A DNA stretch of 10,257 nucleotides. Origin: Ignavibacteriaceae bacterium (GTDB lineage Bacteria > Bacteroidota > Ignavibacteria > Ignavibacteriales > Ignavibacteriaceae). The position numbers and the translations under genes were made by a program. The notes beneath the pieces are model-generated. The model had not been told where the DNA came from, did no database searches, and saw only the letters and a program-made list of their open reading frames with translations. Shown piece after piece: positions 1 to 6,782 of this stretch. Location of the stretch: contig JARLHB010000480.1 of the NCBI GenBank assembly GCA_031292465.1, forward strand, positions 1 through 10,257, in the 5' to 3' direction. Position 1 is the first letter of the stretch, and every line of letters starts with the position of its first letter.

Positions 1-489
1 ACTGTATATTTGCTAAACAGAAAATCGGTAGTCGGCCTTTGGAAATTAATAGCAGGTGCGGTTTTTTTGCTCGGTACGGGCATGATTGCGTTTTCCATTT
101 CAAGAATACTTTGGCTGTCTATAATTCTTATGGCAATTTGCGGCCTGGGCATGCTATTCCAAATAGTTTCTTCCAACACAATGCTCCAGACAATATCGGA
201 TGAAAATAAGCGCGGGCGCGTTTTAAGCTTTTATTCGATGGCCTTTATCGGCATGGCTCCTTTCGGAAGTTTAATATTTGGAAGCCTGGCGGGCTTAATA
301 GGAGTGCGGGAAACACTTATATTAGGGGGCGCCGTTTGCCTTGCCGGTGCGGCCGTTTTTACAAAAAAGCTCCCGGATATCAGGCCTATTGTTCGCCCGG
401 TTTATAAACGGCTGGGAATATTGACGGAAATTGTATCCACAACTAATGACACTCATGAACTAAGTGCAGATGAAGAAAGTGTTCACTAA
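1..489 (+). CDS. MFS transporter, C-terminal part (5' end outside window)
   Basis: This is the last ~162 residues of a major facilitator superfamily permease, an inner-membrane secondary transporter. The frame is open from base 1, so the gene begins upstream; the TTG at 10 is not a convincing start. Four hydrophobic segments are visible, at about residues 14-34, 37-60, 75-100 and 103-119, matching the last four of the usual twelve helices. Between the second and third lies the sequence DENKRGRVLSFYSMAF, which fits the RGRV(M/L)S-Y loop and helix typical of the MFS_3/EntS-like exporter group. A hydrophilic tail of ~40 residues rich in Asp, Glu and Thr follows. The substrate cannot be told from this part; the EntS-like group includes siderophore and drug exporters. 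The gene is noticeably more GC-rich than the gap after it. A 278-base gap separates it from the efflux operon, so it is probably a separate transcription unit. The family call is good; the subfamily is inferred. Confidence 0.85.
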   Translation, partial: TVYLLNRKSVVGLWKLIAGAVFLLGTGMIAFSISRILWLSIILMAICGLGMLFQIVSSNTMLQTISDENKRGRVLSFYSMAFIGMAPFGSLIFGSLAGLIGVRETLILGGAVCLAGAAVFTKKLPDIRPIVRPVYKRLGILTEIVSTTNDTHELSADEESVH

Positions 490-767
490 AGGAATAATTG
501 TCTTTTATTTACTTGAAAATATTAAACCAATTACAACTTTTTATTAAAACCAAAAATATATTAAACCTGTAAGATCTTAGTCATGTCAGATAGATAATAT
601 ATTGTAATTTTGTTTATACTATAATTAAATCTTTGTATTTATAAGATTTTTTTATTTATAAATTAAACCTTGTTCAGATATATTCTGTCTTATAGCATTA
701 GGGGTGAATGTTTTTGAGAGCGAAATTATTCTGAAATATATTAGTTGAAATTTTTCCACATGAATAT
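490..767. other. AT-rich intergenic region upstream of efflux operon
   Basis: No gene is supported here; every frame is broken by stops. The stretch is strikingly AT-rich compared with both flanks. It contains three exact copies of ATTAAACC (521-528, 560-567, 662-669) plus a near copy ATTAAAACC (543-551), and a small imperfect dyad CAGA-N5-TCTG at 675-687. It also holds the promoter-like matches listed separately. I see no GC-rich hairpin with a T-run that would terminate the MFS gene. The region most likely carries the promoter and control sites of the efflux operon, which is an inference from position. Confidence 0.6.
605..612 (+). promoter_or_regulatory. possible Bacteroidota-type -7 box
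   Basis: TAATTTTG matches the TAnnTTTG -7 consensus known for Bacteroidota primary sigma factors. I find no TTTG at the expected 19-21 base distance upstream, so the match is incomplete. A weaker alternative lies at 684-716: TCTG, a 21-base spacer, then TGTTTTTG, with one mismatch in each box. In sequence this AT-rich, single-box matches arise by chance, so both are only candidates for the operon promoter. Confidence 0.2.
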
Positions 768-2234
768 ATGGATGTATTTGTGAGATTATTACATACGAGT
801 AAAAATTTTTTCTTACCTACAGCTTGTGATGGGCAACAAGCTGAAAAACGAAATTATTTTCCAATAATAAATTCAAAGTTAATTAAAGTAAAAATCAGGC
901 ATTTGATTTTTCTAACAGCAATTTTAATAAATATCCCATCAAGCTCATATTCGCAAAATGATCTCTCAACAGATACAGTTAAATCTTTTACACTTGGCGA
1001 TTGCGTTAAATATGCGTTAAGGTATCAGCCTGCTTTGAAGCAGTCAATAATCAACCAGTCTATTGTAAGGACAAGTAATGCCATTAACTTATCAGGCTGG
1101 CTGCCTCAGGTAAATCTGACCGGAAGTTTGGTGCATTACAATCAATTACCAACCACTCTTGTTTCCGGTTCCGGTGGACAGTACACAGCAACACATACAG
1201 GTGTGAGCAATACATTTATACCGGAATTATCTGTTTCGGAAACAATTTTTGAGCCGCAGCTTTTAAATGCCGCACAGACAGCGCCTTTAAACAATAAACA
1301 AGCTGAACAAATAACAGACAGTACAAAAATATATATTGTTTCGGCAGTAAGTAAATCATTTTATAATCTCCTCCTTACTCTTGAACAAATCAATGTATTG
1401 CAAGAAGATACTGCACGTCTCGAAAAAACAGTAGAAGATACCCGTGAACAATTTACAGAAGGCCTTGTTGATGAAACAGATTATGAACAGTCTGTTATAA
1501 CTCTTAATAATTCAAAAGCCCAGTTGATGCAGCAGGTTCAAAATGTAGCGCCCGGATATGCATCTTTGAAAAAGTTGATGGGGTACTCTCCTGAAAAACA
1601 GTTTAACGTAGTCTTTGATACCACGCAAATGGAGCAGGAAATAACTTTCGATACTACGAAACAGTTGGAATATGAAAAACGTATTGAGTATCAGCAGCTT
1701 CAAACTGTAAAAAAAATTCAGCATCAGGAAACAGTTTACAATCGGCTTTCATTCCTTCCATCTGTTTCTGCATTTTACAACTATTACTTTGAATATGAAA
1801 ACAATATATATTCTGATCTTTTCAAAAATCATTATCCCTATTCTACTGTTGGATTATCTTTCAATTTGCCATTATTTACAGGTTTCTCACGCATTGAAAA
1901 TATTCATGAATCGGCGCTTCGGGAAGAAGTTTTGGATTTATCAGAGGCTGGCTTGAAGTCAGAGATATATGAAGAGTATACATCTGCATTAGCAAATTAT
2001 AAAAGTAACTTGTATAATTGGCATTTGTTGAAGGATAATCAATCACGTGCAAAAAATGTTTTCAATATTGTGTTGCAGCAGTATGAGCAGGGAATAGTTT
2101 CATACCTTAACTTAATTGTTGCAGAATCGAATTTGATAACGGCGGAAATTGGCTATACGGATGCATTGTTCCAGCTATTATCAAGCAAGATAGACCTGGA
2201 AAAAGCAATGGGTGAAATAACATTTAATTATTAA
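768..2234 (+). CDS. TolC-family outer-membrane efflux channel
   Basis: This encodes the outer-membrane and periplasmic duct of a tripartite efflux system. The mature part has the two tandem OEP repeats of the TolC family. The first begins near residue 73 (FTLGDCVKYAL) and continues through a long helical stretch at about 185-260 (SKSFYNLLLTLEQINVLQ, then TREQFTEGLVDETDYEQ). The second starts near residue 300 and ends with QQYEQGIVSYLNLIVAESNL and a helix close to the C-terminus. A signal peptide is clear, but inside the frame: Lys/Arg at 38-44, hydrophobic core 45-57, likely cleavage after Ser62 before Gln63. The ATG at 768 is the only ATG upstream of it, and it adds about 42 residues that do not look like a secreted protein's N-terminus. 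ATC at 894-896 sits where an ATG would be expected and would give a normal-length precursor of about 446 residues. The true start is therefore doubtful, while the family is secure. The adaptor gene follows after 21 bases, pointing to one operon. Confidence 0.92.
   Translation: MDVFVRLLHTSKNFFLPTACDGQQAEKRNYFPIINSKLIKVKIRHLIFLTAILINIPSSSYSQNDLSTDTVKSFTLGDCVKYALRYQPALKQSIINQSIVRTSNAINLSGWLPQVNLTGSLVHYNQLPTTLVSGSGGQYTATHTGVSNTFIPELSVSETIFEPQLLNAAQTAPLNNKQAEQITDSTKIYIVSAVSKSFYNLLLTLEQINVLQEDTARLEKTVEDTREQFTEGLVDETDYEQSVITLNNSKAQLMQQVQNVAPGYASLKKLMGYSPEKQFNVVFDTTQMEQEITFDTTKQLEYEKRIEYQQLQTVKKIQHQETVYNRLSFLPSVSAFYNYYFEYENNIYSDLFKNHYPYSTVGLSFNLPLFTGFSRIENIHESALREEVLDLSEAGLKSEIYEEYTSALANYKSNLYNWHLLKDNQSRAKNVFNIVLQQYEQGIVSYLNLIVAESNLITAEIGYTDALFQLLSSKIDLEKAMGEITFNY
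820..843. repeat. inverted repeat, 8-bp arms, in probable leader
   Basis: CAGCTTGT (820-827) and ACAAGCTG (836-843) are perfect reverse complements around the 8-base spacer GATGGGCA. The element is markedly less AT-rich than its surroundings. No T-run follows on either strand, so it does not look like an intrinsic terminator. It lies inside the atypical N-terminal extension of the TolC-family frame, about 50 bases before the probable signal peptide coding region. If that extension is untranslated leader, the repeat could be a repressor operator or an mRNA hairpin affecting translation. The function is inferred; the symmetry is seen directly. Confidence 0.55.
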
Positions 2235-2255
2235 GCATTAATAACTAAAAGAATT

Positions 2256-3404
2256 ATGAATAAAATAATATTAACTATAACTATAATAAGCAGTATATTC
2301 CTTTCTTCATGTAAGCAACAGCCGGCCGCGCCTCCTTCTTCGATACCGGTTAATCTATTTACGGTAAAATCTCAAAGTGTTGTTTATTATGACAGGTATG
2401 TAGCTACAACTGTTGCACTTAACCAGGTCGATCTGCGTCCACAAGTGCAGGGCTATATCACGGGAATTCTTTTTAAAGAAGGCGCTCATGTAAGAAAGGG
2501 AGAAAAACTTTATGAGATTGACAGAAGCATCTATGAAAATAATTACCAGACAGCTGAAGCTAATCTTAAAGTTGCAGAAGGAAATTTAAAACAAGCCCAG
2601 GATGATGCTGACCGTTATGAGAAACTTAATAAAAATAAAGCAGTTGCAAAACAGATTTATGATCATGCAATGATAACTTTAGAAAATTCAAAAAGCCAAT
2701 ATGAGTCTGCTAAACAGACATTAAAAACAGCAAGTACCAATTTAAACTTTTCAGTTATTAGAGCACCGTTCGAAGGTACAATTGGCTTCAGCCAGGTGAA
2801 AGTAGGAGACTTAGCTGTCCTGGGGCAGACCATATTAAATACAATATCTTCAGATGATCCAATGGCTGTAGATTTCCTGATAAATGAAAAGCAGTTGCCT
2901 TATTTTCAAAATATTCAGAATAATAAGTACAATGCGTCTGATTCATTATTTACTCTTTCTTTATCAGACAATACTATTTATCCTTATACTGGGAAAATTT
3001 CTGTTATTGACCGTTCAGTTGACCCTCAAACAGGCACTATAAGGATAAGGCTTGTCTTTCCAAATCCCAAACATTTTTTACGTGCAGGCATGAGCTTTGT
3101 CGTAAGAGTCCGCAATATGGATACAACACCGCAGTTAGTAATACCAAATGCAGCTGTTGTGGAAGAAATGGGCGAATATTTCGTTTACTTAGCCAAAGAT
3201 TCGGTTATTGTAAATACCGGTGAAAATGCTGGCGGAACGCAGGCAGGTAAAAAAGGTCATGCGGTGTTCGCATTTCAAAAGAAAGTTCAGTTAGGTACTG
3301 TAATAGCTCCTAATATAATTATTAAGAACGGAATAAAAGAAGGCGACAGAGTAGTTGTTGAAGGTGTTCAGTCTTTGCATAACGGCTCACGGATAAAGCC
3401 TTAG
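2256..3404 (+). CDS. RND efflux periplasmic adaptor (membrane fusion lipoprotein)
   Basis: This is the periplasmic adaptor that joins the RND pump to the TolC-like channel, in the AcrA/HlyD-like family. The N-terminus is a lipoprotein signal ending in the lipobox LSSC, with Cys19 as the lipidated residue, so the protein should be anchored in a membrane facing the periplasm. In order: first lipoyl half at ~57-90 (LRPQVQGYITG, then GAHVRKGEKLYEID), a short alpha-helical hairpin at ~92-163, second lipoyl half at ~164-198 (VIRAPFEGTIG, then VGDLAVLGQ), beta-barrel at ~205-290 (VDPQTGTIRIR, LRAGM), and the membrane-proximal domain from ~290. The short hairpin is usual for RND adaptors. A Gly-rich insertion of roughly 20 residues (about 318-337) interrupts the last domain. 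The length of 382 residues is normal. The ATG lies 21 bases after the channel gene with only a weak A-rich ribosome site, which suits Bacteroidota. The frame stays open for 37 codons after the TAG stop. No substrate can be inferred. Confidence 0.95.
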   Translation: MNKIILTITIISSIFLSSCKQQPAAPPSSIPVNLFTVKSQSVVYYDRYVATTVALNQVDLRPQVQGYITGILFKEGAHVRKGEKLYEIDRSIYENNYQTAEANLKVAEGNLKQAQDDADRYEKLNKNKAVAKQIYDHAMITLENSKSQYESAKQTLKTASTNLNFSVIRAPFEGTIGFSQVKVGDLAVLGQTILNTISSDDPMAVDFLINEKQLPYFQNIQNNKYNASDSLFTLSLSDNTIYPYTGKISVIDRSVDPQTGTIRIRLVFPNPKHFLRAGMSFVVRVRNMDTTPQLVIPNAAVVEEMGEYFVYLAKDSVIVNTGENAGGTQAGKKGHAVFAFQKKVQLGTVIAPNIIIKNGIKEGDRVVVEGVQSLHNGSRIKP

Positions 3405-3518
3405 GAAAAACCTGTGCCGCCCATGAAAAAGAAGAAACAAGATAGGCCAGTTCATCGGACAAACTGTTCGAAGCAATATCTAATTAATATTAAATCCAAT
3501 TTCCTATACTATAATTAA
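3405..3518 (+). other. gap with in-frame Lys/Pro-rich open stretch after adaptor stop
   Basis: The 117-base gap between adaptor and first pump contains 37 sense codons in the same frame as the adaptor, directly after its TAG (3402-3404), up to a TAA at 3516-3518. Read through, the tail would begin EKPVPPMKKKKQDRP. Alternatively, an independent 31-residue basic peptide could start at ATG 3423; its stop would lie 3 bases before the pump's ATG at 3522. No Shine-Dalgarno site precedes either ATG. A frame this long is not rare by chance, so it is listed as a possible eroded adaptor tail, leader peptide or coincidence, not as a gene. No terminator-like hairpin is seen, so transcription probably continues into the pumps. 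Confidence 0.2.
3505..3518 (+). repeat. 14-base repeat shared with the operon's upstream gap
   Basis: TATACTATAATTAA occurs here, 3 bases before the first pump's ATG, and again at 615-628 in the AT-rich gap upstream of the operon. It contains a TATAAT-like hexamer. Such a match between two short AT-rich gaps may be coincidence. It could also be a shared promoter or regulator site, although this copy sits too close to the ATG to be a normal promoter. Confidence 0.3.
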
Positions 3519-3521
3519 GCT

Positions 3522-6500
3522 ATGATCGCTAATACATTTATTAAAAGACCTGTAACTGCTATGGTTATTTCCGTAGTATTAGTGATTACCGGTATAATAT
3601 GCATATTCAATTTACCTGTTGAACAGTATCCTCAAATCACTCCCCCGGTTGTTCAGGTTAACGGCCAATTTACAGGTGCCGATGCACTTACAGTTGAGCA
3701 AACAGTTGCCACCCCGATTGAACAGCAGGTAAATGGTACGCCGGGGATGGAATACATGCAGAGTAATAATACCAATAACGGTTTAATGTCGATGAACGTA
3801 ACATTCGATCTTGGAACCGATATTGATATTGCTACCCTGGATGTTCAGAACCGGGTAAGTATTGCCACTCCCTTGCTGCCCTCCGCAGTAAGCCGGCTGG
3901 GCCTTACAGTGCGTGCTTTAAATCCAAGCATGCTTATGATGGTATCGGTATATGCGCCAAAGGGAACTCACGATATTACTTTCCTTGATAATTATACTAA
4001 TATATTTATTCAGGATGCGCTTCTACGTGTTCCCGGCGTTGGTAGTATTAGCAGGTATTCTGATGATTTCAGTATGCGCATTTGGATGAATCCGGAAAAA
4101 ATGGCAGCGAATTCTTTAACTCCTACTGATGTAATTAATGCATTGAATGCACAAAATGTTCAGGTAGCTGCGGGCTCTGCCGGAGTGCCTCCTCAACAAA
4201 AAACACAATCATTTGAATTGGGTATTCTTGTAAACGGAAGGTTAAGTACTGTATCGGATTTTGAAAATGTAATTGTTAAAACAGTTCCGGCAACAGGCGA
4301 ATTAGTCTATCTTAAGGATGTAGCAAGAGTTGAACTTGGCAGATTTACTTTTTCCAGCAACTCATATGTTGATGGAAAACGGGCTTCATGCCTGCTTATT
4401 TATCAGGCGCCGGGCAGCAATGCTCTTAAAACAGCCAGCGGAGTAAATGCCGCGCTGGAACAGTTGAAAAAATCCTTTCCCGCTGATGTTGATTATAAAG
4501 TACCGTTTGAATCGGTTACAGTTGTAAAAGTTTCTATGGCTGATGTAGTATATACATTATTGTTGGCCCTGCTTCTGGTAGCAATAGTTGTATTCCTGTT
4601 CCTTCAGAATCTGCGCTCCACTCTTATACCGCTTCTTGCAATACCAGTATCTATTATAGGAACATTTTGTTTCTTTATACCGCTTGGGTTTACAATTAAT
4701 ACCCTTACAATGTTCGGGTTTGTACTGGCTATTGGTATAGTAGTGGATGATGCAATAATTGTGGTGGAAGCCGTACAGCACTACATCGATGAGAAGGGGA
4801 TGTCTGCTAAAGAGGCTACTTATCATGCGATGAAAGACATCTCGGCACCGGTTGTAGCCATAGCTCTCATATTGGCGGCAGTATTTGTACCGGTTGGATT
4901 TATACCGGGAATTGTAGGCAGGCTATATCAGCAGTTCGCTATTACAATAGCTATATCTGTATTGCTTTCGGCTTTCATTGCCTTATCGTTAACACCTGCG
5001 CTTTGCAGTCTTCTTTTAAAGCCAACGCCTAAAAACAAAGAGACTAAATGGCCGGGTAGATTTTTTGCCGGTTTTAATAACTGGTTTGAAAAACTTACTG
5101 CGGATTATTCGGAAGGTGTAAGGCGAAGTATTAAGGCCTCAAAGTTTGTTGTTATCTTTCTTGTATGTATTTGCATTGCAGTCATTTTCTTGTTTGGAAA
5201 TAAACCGTCCGGGTTCATTCCTTCCGAAGACGATGGAAATATATATGTAACATTTCAATTGCCACCGGCATCTGCCACCACACAATCTGTTGCAGTTATG
5301 AACAGTTTGATGAAAGTAATTGAATCAACACCGGGTATCGGGCATTATGCAGCTTTATCCGGATTGAATGTTCAAACCAATGCAACTAATTCAAATTGCG
5401 GAACAATTTATTGCCAGCTTAAACCGTGGGATGAGCGTTCAAAGGCAAGCGAACAGGTTCCCGGCATTATGAAAGTGGTTAAAGACCGTATTGCTGAAGC
5501 AGGTATAAAGAACGCTGATGTGCAGGTTATCCAGCCGTCACCTATTCCAGGCGTCGGTTCAACTGTCGGTTTTAGTTTCCAGATAGAGCAGAGAAATACA
5601 AATGATAATATACAGGCATTTGAAAAAGTAGTAAATAATTTTGTAACCGAGGCAAATAAAAATCCTGCAATTTCAAATGCATATACTTTCTTTTCTGCCC
5701 ACACTCCGAATTACACCCTTACGGTAGACAGGGATAAATGCGAAAAGCTCGGAGTAAATGTCGGAGATGTATTGACAACAATTCAGGCATATATGGGAAG
5801 TATGTATATTAATGATTTTACTACATATAACCGTACTTTTCACGTTGTAGTACAGGCAGATACAATGTTCCGTCAGTTTGTATCGGATATTGATAAATAT
5901 TATGTACGTAACCAGGCCGGTACAATGGTGCCGCTCGGAACATTGATCAGCTATAAACCATCGGAAGCTGCACCGCTAATATCGCATTTTAATATTTTCC
6001 GTTCCGCTGAAGTTGACGGATCTTCTCCACGCGGGTATAGCAGTACGGAAACACTTGCAGCACTGAAACAAGTAGCAGAAAAAGTATTGCCCGAAGGGTA
6101 TGATTATGAATATTCCGGGTTGAGCCATGAGGAACTAAAGGAAGGCTCAATCACTACTTTTATTTTTATTTTCTCAATTACTTTCGTGTTCCTTTTCCTG
6201 GCAGCATTATATGAGAGCTGGTCGGTACCGTTTTCAGTATTGCTTGCGGTGCCGGTAGGTGTATTTGGCGCTATATTTACGCTTAACCTGCTGCCGGGCA
6301 TTACCGATAACATTTATGCAAAAATCGGACTGATAGCACTGATTGGTTTGGCTGCTAAAAATGCCATCCTTATAGTAGAATTTGCCAAGGTACGCGTTGA
6401 CCGCGGAGAAGAACTTATGAAATCTACAATGGATGCAGTCAAACTTCGCTTACGGCCAATTGTTATGACATCATTAGCCTTTATACTTGGAGTATTGCCG

Positions 6501-6782
6501 CTTGTATTCGCTTCCGGTGCCAGTGCTGTAGCAAGAAGAACCATCGGTTTTACTGTATTTGGCGGTATGCTTGCTGCGTCTTCAATTGCCATATTTATTG
6601 TCCCGGTTTTGTTCGTATTAATTACACGTTTGTCGTATGGCAGGAAAAAGTTAGATGATCTTCAGCTTCAGCACGAGGAATTGATGGAAAAAGCAAGAAA
6701 AATTGAAGAGCAAAATATTGATCCCGTGTTGGAATACGAGATTAAAATTTCTCGGGAATCTCATAATCCTGATCAACAATGA
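3522..6782 (+). CDS. RND (HAE1/AcrB-type) inner-membrane efflux pump, first copy
   Basis: This is a proton-driven multidrug-type pump of the RND superfamily, acting as a trimer in the inner membrane with the adaptor and channel encoded upstream. The fold is complete: helix 1 at ~10-30, periplasmic porter/docking loop ~31-338, helices 2-6 between ~341 and 498, helix 7 at ~541-560, second periplasmic loop ~565-875, helices 8-12 between ~877 and 1035. The AcrB proton-relay residues are all present: Asp409 and Asp410 in GIVVDDAIIVVE, Lys946 in GLAAKNAILIVEFAK, Arg976 and Thr983 around RLRPIVMTS. At AcrB drug-pocket positions it has Tyr179, Leu615, Val617 and Tyr630, where AcrB has Phe178, 615, 617 and 628. 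The 1086 residues exceed AcrB (about 1049) mainly through a charged cytoplasmic tail. The ATG start aligns exactly with the second pump (MIANTFIKRPVTA). No Shine-Dalgarno site is visible. The TGA stop overlaps the next gene's ATG. The substrate is unknown. Confidence 0.97.
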   Translation: MIANTFIKRPVTAMVISVVLVITGIICIFNLPVEQYPQITPPVVQVNGQFTGADALTVEQTVATPIEQQVNGTPGMEYMQSNNTNNGLMSMNVTFDLGTDIDIATLDVQNRVSIATPLLPSAVSRLGLTVRALNPSMLMMVSVYAPKGTHDITFLDNYTNIFIQDALLRVPGVGSISRYSDDFSMRIWMNPEKMAANSLTPTDVINALNAQNVQVAAGSAGVPPQQKTQSFELGILVNGRLSTVSDFENVIVKTVPATGELVYLKDVARVELGRFTFSSNSYVDGKRASCLLIYQAPGSNALKTASGVNAALEQLKKSFPADVDYKVPFESVTVVKVSMADVVYTLLLALLLVAIVVFLFLQNLRSTLIPLLAIPVSIIGTFCFFIPLGFTINTLTMFGFVLAIGIVVDDAIIVVEAVQHYIDEKGMSAKEATYHAMKDISAPVVAIALILAAVFVPVGFIPGIVGRLYQQFAITIAISVLLSAFIALSLTPALCSLLLKPTPKNKETKWPGRFFAGFNNWFEKLTADYSEGVRRSIKASKFVVIFLVCICIAVIFLFGNKPSGFIPSEDDGNIYVTFQLPPASATTQSVAVMNSLMKVIESTPGIGHYAALSGLNVQTNATNSNCGTIYCQLKPWDERSKASEQVPGIMKVVKDRIAEAGIKNADVQVIQPSPIPGVGSTVGFSFQIEQRNTNDNIQAFEKVVNNFVTEANKNPAISNAYTFFSAHTPNYTLTVDRDKCEKLGVNVGDVLTTIQAYMGSMYINDFTTYNRTFHVVVQADTMFRQFVSDIDKYYVRNQAGTMVPLGTLISYKPSEAAPLISHFNIFRSAEVDGSSPRGYSSTETLAALKQVAEKVLPEGYDYEYSGLSHEELKEGSITTFIFIFSITFVFLFLAALYESWSVPFSVLLAVPVGVFGAIFTLNLLPGITDNIYAKIGLIALIGLAAKNAILIVEFAKVRVDRGEELMKSTMDAVKLRLRPIVMTSLAFILGVLPLVFASGASAVARRTIGFTVFGGMLAASSIAIFIVPVLFVLITRLSYGRKKLDDLQLQHEELMEKARKIEEQNIDPVLEYEIKISRESHNPDQQ

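Noticed and set aside
10..489. A complete small membrane protein starting at TTG 10
   Set aside because: The frame is open to the window edge, and the content is the last four helices of an MFS permease, so it is a gene cut by the window rather than a short gene.
490..767. Small RNA or riboswitch in the upstream gap
   Set aside because: Apart from weak AT-rich symmetry there is no stable stem, conserved aptamer core or terminator that I can recognise.
5408..5704. Long minus-strand open frames inside the pump genes, such as this one of 98 codons
   Set aside because: They lie antisense to clearly coding RND sequence, have low-complexity compositions and match no family I recognise. They are by-products of the coding strand.
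3522..6782. Heavy-metal (CusA-type) or hopanoid/lipid RND families as an alternative for the pumps
   Set aside because: The double Asp in helix 4 (GIVVDDAIIVVE), KNAILIVEFAK in helix 10, RLRPI-MTS in helix 11 and the N-terminal FIKRP-T start all fit the HAE1/AcrB group.
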